Assembly: GCA_965206445.1 (NCBI GenBank)
Contig: CBDBJR010000002.1
Span: forward strand, 186,001 to 250,000
Direction: 5' to 3'
Origin: CBDBJR01 sp965206445
GTDB taxonomy: Bacteria > Pseudomonadota > Gammaproteobacteria > Arenicellales > Poriferihabitantaceae
Length of the DNA: 64,000 nt
This document shows positions 1 to 8,488 of this stretch, in pieces. The notes under the pieces are model-generated. The model had not been told where the DNA came from. It did no database searches and was given only the letters and a program-made list of their open reading frames with translations. Each line of letters opens with the position of its first letter. Position 1 is the first letter of the stretch. A program made the translations under genes and the position numbers.

Positions 1-17
1 TCCGACAAGGAGGCAGC

Positions 18-1247
18 ATGAGCTTCATGGATTGGGTGGACCGTCGCTTCCCGGCGACCAAAGTGTTCAAAGAGCACTTCAGCGAATATTATGCGCCGAA
101 AAACTTCAATTTCTGGTACTTCTTCGGCTCGTTGGCACTGGTGGTGCTGGTGCTGCAGATTGTCACCGGCGTGCTGTTGGCGATGAATTACAAACCCGAT
201 GCCACGCTGGCGTTTGCGTCGGTGGAATACATTATGCGCGATGTCTGGGGCGGGTGGTTTGTGCGCTATATGCATTCGGTCGGCGCGTCGATGTTTTTTG
301 CCGTGATTTATCTGCATATGTTCCGCGGGTTGATCTACGGCTCATACAAGGAGCCGCGCGAGTTGATCTGGATTTTTGGCATGGTGATCTATCTCGCTAT
401 GATGGCCACCGCCTTTTTCGGTTATCTGCTGCCGTGGGGGCAGATGTCTTTCTGGGGCGCGCAAGTGATCGTCAACCTGTTTGAAACCCTGCCGATCGTC
501 GGCACCGGGCTATCGCAATGGATTCGCGGTGATTATGTGATCTCGGATATTACGCTGAACCGGTTTTATGCCTTTCATTATCTGATCCCGTTTGTATTGG
601 TCGGGCTGGTGTTCCTGCATATCGTGGCGCTGCACAAGGTGGGCTCGAATAATCCCGATGGCGTCGAGATCAAGCAGGGGCCGAAGGGCAATCGCTGGCG
701 ACCGGACGCGCCGGCGGACGGTATCCCGTTTCACCCCTACTACACGGTCAAGGACCTGATGGGGCTGACGGTGTTTATGGCCATTTTCTTTGCGATCGTG
801 TTCTTTGCGCCGGAGATGGGCGGGTATTTCCTCGAGCAGCCCAATTTTGAGCCGGCGAATCCGCTGAAAACCCCGGAGCATATCGCGCCGGTTTGGTATT
901 TCACGCCGTATTATGCGATTTTGCGCGCGATACCGAGTTTTGCCGGCACGCAGGTGTGGGGTGTGCTGGCGATGCTGGGCGCGGTGCTGGCGTTTTTCTT
1001 TTTGCCCTGGCTGGACCGCAGTGAAGTCAAGTCGATTCGGTATCGCGGTTGGCTGTACAAGAGTTTCCTGAGTATGTTTGTGGTGGCGTTCATCGCGCTG
1101 GGTTATCTGGGCACGCGCCCGCCGACCCCGGTCTCTACGTTGTTGTCGCAGATATTTACCGGGCTGTATTTCGCCTTCTTTTTGCTGATGCCGATCTATA
1201 CCCGGTTCGATAAAACCCGGCCGGTGCCGACGAGGGTCAGCGGATGA
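18..1247 (+). CDS. petB: Cytochrome b of the bc1 complex
   Basis: Membrane core of quinol:cytochrome c oxidoreductase, carrying both b hemes and the two quinone sites. The 409-residue product has the haem-ligand histidine pairs H86/H187 and H100/H201 in transmembrane helices. A Qo-site motif PVWY lies at about 291-294, where mitochondrial proteins have PEWY. A GGAGG ribosome-binding site precedes the ATG. The Rieske gene petA would be expected immediately upstream, outside the window. The stop overlaps the petC start (ATGA), so the two are translationally coupled. Length and motifs fit the short proteobacterial cytochrome b. Confidence 0.97.
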   Translation: MSFMDWVDRRFPATKVFKEHFSEYYAPKNFNFWYFFGSLALVVLVLQIVTGVLLAMNYKPDATLAFASVEYIMRDVWGGWFVRYMHSVGASMFFAVIYLHMFRGLIYGSYKEPRELIWIFGMVIYLAMMATAFFGYLLPWGQMSFWGAQVIVNLFETLPIVGTGLSQWIRGDYVISDITLNRFYAFHYLIPFVLVGLVFLHIVALHKVGSNNPDGVEIKQGPKGNRWRPDAPADGIPFHPYYTVKDLMGLTVFMAIFFAIVFFAPEMGGYFLEQPNFEPANPLKTPEHIAPVWYFTPYYAILRAIPSFAGTQVWGVLAMLGAVLAFFFLPWLDRSEVKSIRYRGWLYKSFLSMFVVAFIALGYLGTRPPTPVSTLLSQIFTGLYFAFFLLMPIYTRFDKTRPVPTRVSG

Positions 1248-2020
1248 GCGGTATCGCCGATCGGTTGCATCGAATATTGGCGGCTGCACTGCTGTTGGCG
1301 GCGGCCGGTTTGCCGGTGGCGGTACCGGCGGCCGGTGAGTCGGGCGTGATGATGGAGAATATCGAGATCAAACTGCATGACCAGCGGGCGATGCAACGGG
1401 GGGCCGGTCTGTTTGTCAACTATTGCCTGTCGTGCCATAGCGCCAAGTACATGCGCTACGGCCGCATGGCGCAGGATCTGCAACTGCCGGAGGAAATGGT
1501 CAAGGAGAACATGATTTTTTCCGGCGCCCGGATCAACGACGCGATGCTGACCACGATATCAGCCGAGGATGGCAAAGACTGGTTTGGCGTGGCGCCGCCC
1601 GACCTGAGTCTGGTGGCCCGGTTGAGGGGGCCGAAGTGGCTGTACAATTATTTGCGTAGTTTCTACGTCAAGGAAGACTCCGCCAGCGGCTGGAGCAACA
1701 TCGTGTTTGAAAACGTGGCGATGCCGCATGTGCTATATGAATTGCAGGGAGTCCGGCACGCCGTGTTCGAAACCGTGATCGACGAGTATGGCAATTCGAA
1801 CCGCGTGTTTACGCGTTTCGAGGAAATTCGCCCCGGCTCAATGAGTGGCGAGGAGTTTGATCAGGCGGTCGCCGACCTGACGCACTTTTTGGTGTACATG
1901 GGCGAGCCGTCGAAGCAGACGCGCATCCGGTACGGCATTTGGGTCATGCTGTTCATGGCGGTGTTTGGCCTGCTGGCCTGGCTGCTGAAAAGGGAATACT
2001 GGCGCGATGTGCATGCCTGA
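1244..2020 (+). CDS. petC: Cytochrome c1 of the bc1 complex
   Basis: Periplasmic c-type cytochrome that passes electrons from the Rieske protein to soluble cytochrome c. The 258-residue product has an N-terminal signal segment (about 8-30), a CLSCH haem-attachment motif at 61-65, an AMPHVL segment supplying the probable methionine ligand, and a single C-terminal membrane anchor at about 233-252 followed by basic residues. It overlaps petB by four bases. In related genomes sspA and sspB follow; here only sspB is found. Confidence 0.96.
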   Translation: MSGIADRLHRILAAALLLAAAGLPVAVPAAGESGVMMENIEIKLHDQRAMQRGAGLFVNYCLSCHSAKYMRYGRMAQDLQLPEEMVKENMIFSGARINDAMLTTISAEDGKDWFGVAPPDLSLVARLRGPKWLYNYLRSFYVKEDSASGWSNIVFENVAMPHVLYELQGVRHAVFETVIDEYGNSNRVFTRFEEIRPGSMSGEEFDQAVADLTHFLVYMGEPSKQTRIRYGIWVMLFMAVFGLLAWLLKREYWRDVHA

Positions 2021-2200
2021 GCGGCGGTGTGTGGACAGGCGGATCAGGCGGCGGTACGGGTCTGTCCGGATGGGTCGGCGCGGGCCGCGATGATGCCGTT
2101 GTGCGCCGCGGTGCAGCGCGAATTATTGCCGGCGCATCGCGCCCCGGCAGAACGTGCGGCGCAGGCCGGATTGAACGCGCCGCCGACGCCGGGCTGACCG
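2021..2200. other. petC-sspB gap without sspA
   Basis: These 180 bases lie where sspA (stringent starvation protein A, about 200 residues) normally sits. I find no glutathione-S-transferase-like sequence in any frame, and the gap is far too short for the gene. The open frames that cross it have no recognisable product. The segment is GC-rich and shows no clear terminator. Confidence 0.4.
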
Positions 2201-2629
2201 ATGGCGCACGGCGGTACGGGCGGTGACGCGGGTGCGGGTGAGCCGCAGATTAAGCCCTATCTGGTGCGCGCCGTTTATCAGTGGATGCTGGATTGCGGGC
2301 GCACACCGCAAATCCGCGTGAATGCGGCGTTGCCGGAGGTACGGGTGCCGCCGGCGTTTGTCAGCGACGGCCAAATCGTTTTGAATCTGCACCCGCGCTC
2401 GATTCGCGATCTGGATATAGGCAATGCGTATGTGACCTTTTCGGCCCGGTTTGCCGGTCAGCCGTTTGCCGTTCGGGTGCCGATGGAGGCGGTGGTGGCG
2501 GTGTTTTGTCGTGAACGCGGAAGAGGGCTGGTGTTTCATGCGGCCGACCTCGATATGCCGTCGGATGCGACCGCCGATCGGCCAACCGACAAGCACCCGC
2601 AGCGCCGGCATTTGCGGCTGGTAGAATAA
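2201..2629 (+). CDS. sspB: SspB, ClpXP adaptor (stringent starvation protein B)
   Basis: SspB binds ssrA-tagged proteins and delivers them to ClpXP. The first ~20 residues are glycine-rich and may not be translated. From the KPYLVRAVYQWMLDCGRTP segment on, the protein matches the SspB fold, including FVSDGQIVLNLHPRSI, the FSARFAGQPF strand and the VPMEAVVAVFCRE.G.G.VF core. The acidic spacer seen in E. coli is short, but the C-terminus (HLRLVE) fits the ClpX-binding tail of the family. The exact start is uncertain; the ATG at 2201 is the first plausible one in frame. Confidence 0.85.
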   Translation: MAHGGTGGDAGAGEPQIKPYLVRAVYQWMLDCGRTPQIRVNAALPEVRVPPAFVSDGQIVLNLHPRSIRDLDIGNAYVTFSARFAGQPFAVRVPMEAVVAVFCRERGRGLVFHAADLDMPSDATADRPTDKHPQRRHLRLVE

Positions 2630-2696
2630 TTCGCACGCCCTATCGCCGCCCGCATCGCCGGCGGTAATCGACCGGGCTACTCTGGGGAAAGAACAC

Positions 2697-3257
2697 ATGA
2701 TGGCACAGTTTCATGGCACCACGATCCTGTCTGTTCGCCGCCCGGGCCAGGTGGTTATCGGCGGTGACGGACAGGTTTCGATGGGCGATACGATGATGAA
2801 GGGCAACGCCAAAAAAGTCCGGCGGCTGCATCAGGACCGGGTGCTGGCGGGCTTTGCCGGCGGGACGGCGGATGCGTTTACTTTGTTTGAACGGTTTGAA
2901 GGCCAGCTCGACAAACACCAGGGGCAGTTGGTGCGCGCCGCGGTCGAAATGGCGAAGGAATGGCGCACCGACCGCATGCTGCGCCGCCTCGAAGCGCTGC
3001 TGGCCGTTGCCGACCGCGACAGCTCGTTGATTATCACCGGCAACGGCGATGTAATCGAACCGGAAGAAGGCGTGATGGCGATCGGCTCCGGCGGCAACTA
3101 TGCCAAGTCTGCGGCGCTGGCGCTGCTGTACAATACGGAATTATCCGCGCGCAACGTGGTGGAGAAAAGTCTGGTTATCGCCAGCCAGATCTGCATCTAT
3201 ACCAACGATCAGCTGGTGATCGAATCGCTCGATACCGAATCGCCCGATACCGAATAG
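2697..3257 (+). CDS. hslV: HslV, peptidase subunit of the HslVU protease
   Basis: Proteasome-like threonine peptidase that forms a double hexamer and is activated by HslU. After a short propeptide ending in FHG comes the catalytic TT (residues 8-9) of TTILSVRR. GGDGQVSMGDTMMK and GFAGGTADAFTLFERFE follow as in the family, and total length (186) is normal. There are two adjacent ATGs (2697 and 2700); the second would give MAQFHGTT. The last codons contain a tandem duplication of 15 bases (3225-3254) that adds an SLDTESPDTE tail. The hslU gene follows 26 bases downstream. Confidence 0.97.
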   Translation: MMAQFHGTTILSVRRPGQVVIGGDGQVSMGDTMMKGNAKKVRRLHQDRVLAGFAGGTADAFTLFERFEGQLDKHQGQLVRAAVEMAKEWRTDRMLRRLEALLAVADRDSSLIITGNGDVIEPEEGVMAIGSGGNYAKSAALALLYNTELSARNVVEKSLVIASQICIYTNDQLVIESLDTESPDTE

Positions 3258-3283
3258 GCACCGCCTGCTTTAGCGTACTCCCG

Positions 3284-4612
3284 ATGACAGAAATGACCCC
3301 CAGAGAAATTGTCGAGGAGCTCGACAGGCATATCATCGGCCATAAAAATGCCAAGCGAGCGGTTGCCATTGCGCTGCGCAATCGCTGGCGCAGAAGCCAG
3401 GTCGATGCGGGTATGCGCACCGAAATCACGCCGAAGAATATCCTCATGATCGGCCCGACCGGGGTGGGCAAGACCGAAATTGCCCGGCGTCTGGCCAGGT
3501 TGGCGGATGCGCCGTTTATCAAGGTCGAGGCGACCAAATTTACCGAGGTCGGTTATGTCGGTCGGGAAGTGGATTCGATCATTCGTGACTTGATGGACAT
3601 TGCGCTGAAAATGATGCGCGAGCAGGCGTTGAGCAAGGTCCAGGTGCGGGCGGAAGACGCGGCGGAAGAGCGGGTGCTGGATTTGCTGCTGCCACCGGCC
3701 CGCCACGTGTCACCGGAGGCCGGCGACGGCGCGGGCCGGCAGCGTTTTCGCAAGCTGCTGCGCGAGGGCAGGCTGGATGATAAGGAAGTCGAGATCGAGA
3801 CCAATCTGGCTACGGTCGGGGTGGAGATTTTTGCGCCGCCGGGGATGGAGGAAATGACCAGCCAGCTGCAGGGCATGTTTCAGAATATGGGGGGCGGCCA
3901 AAAGAAAACCGCGCGCCGGGTCAAGGTGGCGGAGGCGTTGAAGCTGCTGACCGAGGATGAGGCGGCCAAGCTGGTCAATGATGACGAGATCAAAGCGCAG
4001 GCGCGTACCCGGGTCGAGCAGCACGGCATCGTATTTCTCGACGAGATAGACAAGATCGTAGGGCGTTCGGCGCAGCGTGACGGGGGCGCGGATGTCTCCC
4101 GCGAGGGCGTGCAGCGCGACCTGCTGCCATTGGTGGAGGGGACGACCGTGTCAACCAAATACGGCATGGTGAAAACCGACCACGTGCTGTTTATCGCCTC
4201 GGGGGCCTTTCAGCTTACCCGGCCGTCCGATTTGATCCCCGAATTGCAGGGCCGGCTGCCCATTCGAGTGGAGTTGCGGCCGCTTACCACGGAAGATTTT
4301 GTGCGCATATTGACCGAGCCGAGTGCCTCTTTGACCGAGCAATACACCGCTTTGCTGGAGACCGAGGGGGTTGAGCTGGTGTTCGAGCCCGAAGGCATCC
4401 GGCGGATTGCCGAGGTCGCCTGGCAGGTGAACGAGCAAACCGAAAACATCGGCGCCCGGCGGCTGCATACGGTGATGGAGCGCCTGCTGGAAGAGGTTTC
4501 ATTTGCCGCCGCCGACCGCAGCGGTGATACCGAGGTTATCAATGCGGGTTATGTGAACGATTCATTGCAGGGTCTGGCGGAAAATCAGGATTTATCACGC
4601 TACATCCTCTAG
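3284..4612 (+). CDS. hslU: HslU, AAA+ ATPase of the HslVU protease
   Basis: Hexameric unfoldase that feeds substrates to HslV. The 442-residue product has Walker A GPTGVGKT at about 57-64, the pore loop GYVG at 90-93, a Walker B segment in GIVFLDEIDKIVG, and the C-terminal LSRYIL tail that docks into HslV to activate it. The frame stays open upstream to 2960 inside hslV, but MTEMTPREIVEELD is the family start, so ATG 3284 is chosen. It is transcribed with hslV and lies directly upstream of the heat-shock sigma factor gene. Confidence 0.97.
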   Translation: MTEMTPREIVEELDRHIIGHKNAKRAVAIALRNRWRRSQVDAGMRTEITPKNILMIGPTGVGKTEIARRLARLADAPFIKVEATKFTEVGYVGREVDSIIRDLMDIALKMMREQALSKVQVRAEDAAEERVLDLLLPPARHVSPEAGDGAGRQRFRKLLREGRLDDKEVEIETNLATVGVEIFAPPGMEEMTSQLQGMFQNMGGGQKKTARRVKVAEALKLLTEDEAAKLVNDDEIKAQARTRVEQHGIVFLDEIDKIVGRSAQRDGGADVSREGVQRDLLPLVEGTTVSTKYGMVKTDHVLFIASGAFQLTRPSDLIPELQGRLPIRVELRPLTTEDFVRILTEPSASLTEQYTALLETEGVELVFEPEGIRRIAEVAWQVNEQTENIGARRLHTVMERLLEEVSFAAADRSGDTEVINAGYVNDSLQGLAENQDLSRYIL

Positions 4613-4713
4613 CGCGCACCGTGCCCGCTTGGCCGGGAGGCGGGACGCCAAACAGGCCCAAATCAGCCCAAATCAGACGATACGCAGTGTCAAGCCGACT
4701 TTCTATTGTTTGA

Positions 4714-4743
4714 TTGGCACTCTCACCCATAGAGTGCTAAAAT
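4714..4743 (+). promoter_or_regulatory. rpoH promoter overlapped by a CIRCE-like HrcA operator
   Basis: TTGGCACTC (4714-4722), a 9-base spacer and GAGTGCTAA (4732-4740) differ from the CIRCE consensus (TTAGCACTC-N9-GAGTGCTAA) at one base. The same bases give a sigma-70-type promoter: -35 TTGGCA (4714-4719), an 18-base spacer and -10 TAAAAT (4738-4743), about 35 bases before the rpoH start. HrcA bound here would cover both promoter elements. The site is read directly; repression by HrcA is inferred from the known role of CIRCE. Confidence 0.8.
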
Positions 4744-4778
4744 CAGGCCGGGTTTATTGCATACATGAGGAAAATCAA

Positions 4779-5633
4779 ATGACTCAGACTGTTGCCACTG
4801 CGTTGCAGCCCGTGCTCGGTGAGAGCCTGGCCAGCTATTTGCGAGCGGTGAACGCAGCACCGCTGTTGTCGGCCGAGCGTGAGCGTGAATTGGCCCTGCG
4901 GTATCACAATGACAATGATATCGACGCGGCCAGAGAGCTGGTGCTCAGCCATCTGCGCTATGTGGTCAAGGTGGCGCGTGGTTTTATGGGCTACGGCCTG
5001 CCGCTGCCGGACTTGATTCAGGAGGGCAGCATCGGCCTGATGAAAGCGGTCAAGCGCTTCGACCCCAGTCGTGAAATCCGGCTGGTTTCGTTTGCGGTGC
5101 ACTGGATTCGTGCCGAGATTTATGACTATATCGTGCGCAACTGGCGCATCGTCAAGGTCGCCACGACCAAATCCCAGCGCAAGCTGTTTTTTAATCTGCG
5201 CAAGTCGCGCGCCCGGCTCGGCTGGATAAAGCAGCATGAAGTAGACAAGCTGGCCGACGAGCTGGCGGTCGATAAAGGCGTCGTCAGGGAAATGGAATCC
5301 CGCCTGAGCGGGCGCGATATTGCCTTCAATACCAGCTTCAATGGGGATGGCACTGAGGCCGAATTTTCACCGGAGCAGCATCTGGGGGATAGCACCTATG
5401 ACCCGGCGGTGGTGGTCGACCGGGAGCAGCACACGGCGCAGGTCAGTGAGCAGCTCAAGGCGGCTTTTGCGCGCCTGGATAAGCGCAGCCGGGAGATCGT
5501 ACAGCGGCGCTGGCTGGGCGACAAGCGCCCCACGTTGCATGCGCTGGCCGACGAGTACGGGGTGTCTGCGGAGCGCATTCGGCAGATTGAAAAGCGGGCG
5601 ATGGAAAAGATGAAAGCGGCTATCGACGTTTGA
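4779..5633 (+). CDS. rpoH: RNA polymerase sigma-32 (heat-shock sigma factor)
   Basis: Directs transcription of chaperone and protease genes. The 284-residue product has region 2 (LVLSHLRYVVKVAR, DLIQEGSIGLMKAVKRFDP, VSFAVHWIRAEI), the RpoH-specific box QRKLFFNLR near 130, and a region 4 helix-turn-helix ending in SAERIRQIEKRAMEKMK. ATG 4779 has a GAGG ribosome-binding site 8-9 bases upstream; an ATG at 4765 opens only a five-codon frame ending across this start. The gene sits behind a CIRCE-like operator. A 16-base tandem duplication begins at its stop codon. Confidence 0.97.
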   Translation: MTQTVATALQPVLGESLASYLRAVNAAPLLSAERERELALRYHNDNDIDAARELVLSHLRYVVKVARGFMGYGLPLPDLIQEGSIGLMKAVKRFDPSREIRLVSFAVHWIRAEIYDYIVRNWRIVKVATTKSQRKLFFNLRKSRARLGWIKQHEVDKLADELAVDKGVVREMESRLSGRDIAFNTSFNGDGTEAEFSPEQHLGDSTYDPAVVVDREQHTAQVSEQLKAAFARLDKRSREIVQRRWLGDKRPTLHALADEYGVSAERIRQIEKRAMEKMKAAIDV

Positions 5634-5660
5634 TCCTGTGCGTTTTTGATCCTGTGCGTT
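5629..5660. repeat. 16-bp tandem duplication at the rpoH stop
   Basis: TTTGATCCTGTGCGTT occurs twice in direct succession (5629-5644 and 5645-5660). The first copy contains the rpoH TGA stop, and the second adds another TGA in a different frame. It lies in the short gap between the convergent rpoH and mrcA genes. Confidence 0.9.
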
Positions 5661-5730
5661 GCGGGGGCAACAACGCTGTCGCTGCCGGCCAAACCGGAAT
5701 GGCGGCGTCGGTCGCCGCTTTCGCAACGCG

Positions 5731-8223
5731 CTAGAAAAGCGATTCCGAGACCGAGGTGGGGGCGACCGGGGCCGGCGACGCGTCGTTGTTGGCGTGGTCG
5801 CTCGGCAAGTATTCCCAGTAGCCGTTCGGGTCGTCGCTGGCCGTAACCTGGCCGGTGTCGCGGTTGACGAACCGGCTGGTAATCCCGGCCGGCGGTTCGG
5901 CGGGCGGCTGCTCGGGGAAGTCTTTCAGCACCTCACCCATGAACTCGACCCATATCGGCAGCGCAGCGCTGGCGCCGGATTCACGCCGCCCCAAATGCCG
6001 CGGCTTGTCGAAGCCGACATAGATCGTGGTGATCACATCGGGGCTAAAGCCCGAAAACCAGGCGTCTTTGAAATCATTGGTGGTGCCGGTTTTGCCGGCC
6101 AGATCGCTGCGATTCAACGCCAGCGCTTTACGCCCGGTGCCGGAAATGATGACCTGCTGCATCATGCTGCGTACCAGAAAGGCGTTTTGTTCGGAGATGG
6201 CGCGCCGGTCGGATGCGTCGGCCTGCTCGACCGCGTTCGGTTCGTCGAGGCCGGCAGCCTGCTCGTCGGCAATCAATGGATCGTCTGCCGTCCCGGGCGC
6301 GTCGGCAACCGGCGGCGTGTCTGGCACGCCGCCGTCGGCGGCGGCGGGGTCGGGCAAGGCGTCGAACGCAATCGGGTTATTGTCGGCGTCTTCAATTTTT
6401 TGTATCAGATAGGGCTGAACCGATTTGCCGCCGTTGGCCAGTACGGCATAGCCGGCGGCCAATTGCAGCGGCGTGGCGCCAATACTGCCCAGCGCCAACG
6501 ACAGGCTGTGGGGCAATTTGTCGGCGTCGAAACCAAATCCGGCCAGATGCCGGACGGTTTTTTCAATCCCGATCGTCCTTACCAATCTGACCGAGACCAG
6601 GTTCAATGACAGGCTCAAAGCCTTTCTCAAGCGGGTTGGCCCAAAGAATTTCTGGCTGTAGTTTTGCGGCCTCCATACGCCCTCCAGATCGTCTTCGACG
6701 ACAATCGGCGCGGCGCTCACCAGGCTGGCCGGAGAGAAGCCGTTATCCATTGCGGCGGAATAAATAAAGGGTTTGATATTCGAGCCGGGTTGTCGGACCG
6801 CCTGGGTGGCGCGGTTGAATTTACTCAGGTAGTAGTCGAAGCCGCCGACCAGAGCAAGTATGGCGCCGGTGTCCGGGTCAAGACAGACCAGCGCGCCGCC
6901 GACTTCCGGCAGTTGGGACAATTGCCACTCGGTTGGCGCGGCGTCGGTGGCGTCATCGGTGGCGCCGGTCGGCACCGGCTTGACGTAAACGACATCCCCG
7001 GGGCGCACGATGTCGGCCGCCCGCTGCGGTTCGGGGCCGATGCGGTTGGCCGATTTATACCGCCTGGCCCAGCGCATGTCAGGCCAGGTAATGTCGATAT
7101 GCTGCTGTTGTGTTGCCGCCGAAAAAGTCTGCTCGCCGACCGTCGTCACCACCGCGGGCAGCAAATCGCCGCTACGCGGGTATTGGTCGAGCAGGTGCGC
7201 GCGCTGCTGCTCGGCATTATCGGCCGCCATCGCCGCGGCGTCCATGCGGCCGACCGGGCCGCGGTAGCCGTGGCGCACATCATAGGCATACAAGCCGTTG
7301 CGCAGCGCGATTGCCGCCTGCTTCTGATAGTCGCTGTGGATGCTGACGGTCAGGTTATAGCCGACTTCGTAGGCGGCCTGGCCAAACCGCTGATAGGCCC
7401 ACTGTCTTGCCATTTCCGCAATATAGGGCGCCTCAAGCCCGATCCTGGTCGGCTGACGGCGGGCGGTAACCGGCGCCTGCCGAGCCACGGTATAGCTGAG
7501 CCGGTCGATTCGGCCGAGCTCATACATGCGTTTGAGCACATAGTCGCGGCGCGCTGTGGCGCGCTGTAGATTCGAGATCGGATTGTTGCGCGAGGGCGAC
7601 TTCGGCAGGCCGGCCAGCATGGCTATTTCAGGCAAACTCAGGTCTTCGAGCGCCTGCCCGTAATAGACCTGCGCGGCGGCGGCGAAACCGTAAGCGCGGT
7701 GGCCGAGAAAGATTTTGTTCAAGTACAGCTCCAGAATCTCGTCCTTGGTCAGCGCGCGTTCCATGCTGAAGGCCAGCAGGACTTCTTTGAGTTTGCGCAC
7801 ATAGGTTTTTTCCGGGTTGAGAAAAAAGTTCCGCGCCACCTGCATCGTGATCGTGCTGGCGCCCTGGTTGTGTGACTGGCTGCGTAAATTGCTCAGCGCC
7901 GCCCGCGCGATGCCAAACAGATCGACGCCGGTGTGGTGGTAGAAATTATCATCTTCGGCAACTAAAATCGCATCCAGCAGCAGCGGGGGCGCCTCATCCA
8001 GGGCGATCGGGATGCGCCTTTCGTCACCGTATTCGGCAATCAGTTTTTGATCGCTGCTGTATATTCTCAGCGGTACATTCAGCGGCAGGTGCTGAATTTG
8101 TGTTACTGTGGGCAGTTGCGGCAGCAAGGTGGCCGCATACAGTGCCAGCCCCATCAGCATGGTGAAGATGGATATCAGGCCAAAGGAAATCAGTCTGGTA
8201 GCGGCTTTGAGCAGAAAAGTCAT
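5731..8223 (-). CDS. mrcA: Penicillin-binding protein 1A (bifunctional glycosyltransferase/transpeptidase)
   Basis: Class A PBP that polymerises and cross-links peptidoglycan at the inner membrane. The 830-residue product has an N-terminal anchor (about 8-34) and the glycosyltransferase motif EDDNFYHHTG with catalytic Glu90. Transpeptidase motifs are SNIK (catalytic Ser481, Lys484), SLN (539-541) and KTGT (711-714). A low-complexity Ala/Asp/Pro-rich stretch (about 622-672) lies inside the transpeptidase domain, between the SLN and KTGT motifs. The gene diverges from pilM, as ponA does in Pseudomonas. Confidence 0.96.
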   Translation of the reverse strand: MTFLLKAATRLISFGLISIFTMLMGLALYAATLLPQLPTVTQIQHLPLNVPLRIYSSDQKLIAEYGDERRIPIALDEAPPLLLDAILVAEDDNFYHHTGVDLFGIARAALSNLRSQSHNQGASTITMQVARNFFLNPEKTYVRKLKEVLLAFSMERALTKDEILELYLNKIFLGHRAYGFAAAAQVYYGQALEDLSLPEIAMLAGLPKSPSRNNPISNLQRATARRDYVLKRMYELGRIDRLSYTVARQAPVTARRQPTRIGLEAPYIAEMARQWAYQRFGQAAYEVGYNLTVSIHSDYQKQAAIALRNGLYAYDVRHGYRGPVGRMDAAAMAADNAEQQRAHLLDQYPRSGDLLPAVVTTVGEQTFSAATQQQHIDITWPDMRWARRYKSANRIGPEPQRAADIVRPGDVVYVKPVPTGATDDATDAAPTEWQLSQLPEVGGALVCLDPDTGAILALVGGFDYYLSKFNRATQAVRQPGSNIKPFIYSAAMDNGFSPASLVSAAPIVVEDDLEGVWRPQNYSQKFFGPTRLRKALSLSLNLVSVRLVRTIGIEKTVRHLAGFGFDADKLPHSLSLALGSIGATPLQLAAGYAVLANGGKSVQPYLIQKIEDADNNPIAFDALPDPAAADGGVPDTPPVADAPGTADDPLIADEQAAGLDEPNAVEQADASDRRAISEQNAFLVRSMMQQVIISGTGRKALALNRSDLAGKTGTTNDFKDAWFSGFSPDVITTIYVGFDKPRHLGRRESGASAALPIWVEFMGEVLKDFPEQPPAEPPAGITSRFVNRDTGQVTASDDPNGYWEYLPSDHANNDASPAPVAPTSVSESLF

Positions 8224-8283
8224 CTATACTGGCGGTGGTCTGGTTGCCATCCGGCGAGAAAGTCGGGCGAACTACCGGAATCT

Positions 8284-8292
8284 ATTGTAACA
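8284..8292 (-). promoter_or_regulatory. Possible extended -10 promoter for mrcA
   Basis: On the minus strand TGT-TACAAT forms an extended -10 element, about 60 bases upstream of the mrcA start. No good -35 hexamer lies at the usual distance, which extended -10 promoters can tolerate. Prediction by eye only. Confidence 0.3.
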
Positions 8293-8488
8293 TAGTCAAT
8301 TTGATTGGATTGCCAAGCTGATCGATGGTATGGAATAATTGCGCTTCGGGGCGGCGCTTGCCGGTTGGGGTGCTGCAATCGGCAGGACGCGCTTTGCCGT
8401 ACGGCCCGGGTCAGGGGCAATAAACGAAGCGCGTTACGCGAATGACCGGCGAATGGCCGGTTGGACTGACAAGCAACGGGTGGAGTAA

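Noticed and set aside
1939..2226. 95-codon frame across the petC-sspB gap
   Set aside because: It overlaps petC in another frame, is glycine/arginine-rich by composition only, and matches no family.
4765..4782. Five-codon upstream frame (MRKIK) overlapping the rpoH start
   Set aside because: The GAGG inside it serves as the ribosome-binding site for rpoH, and nothing precedes the small frame itself.
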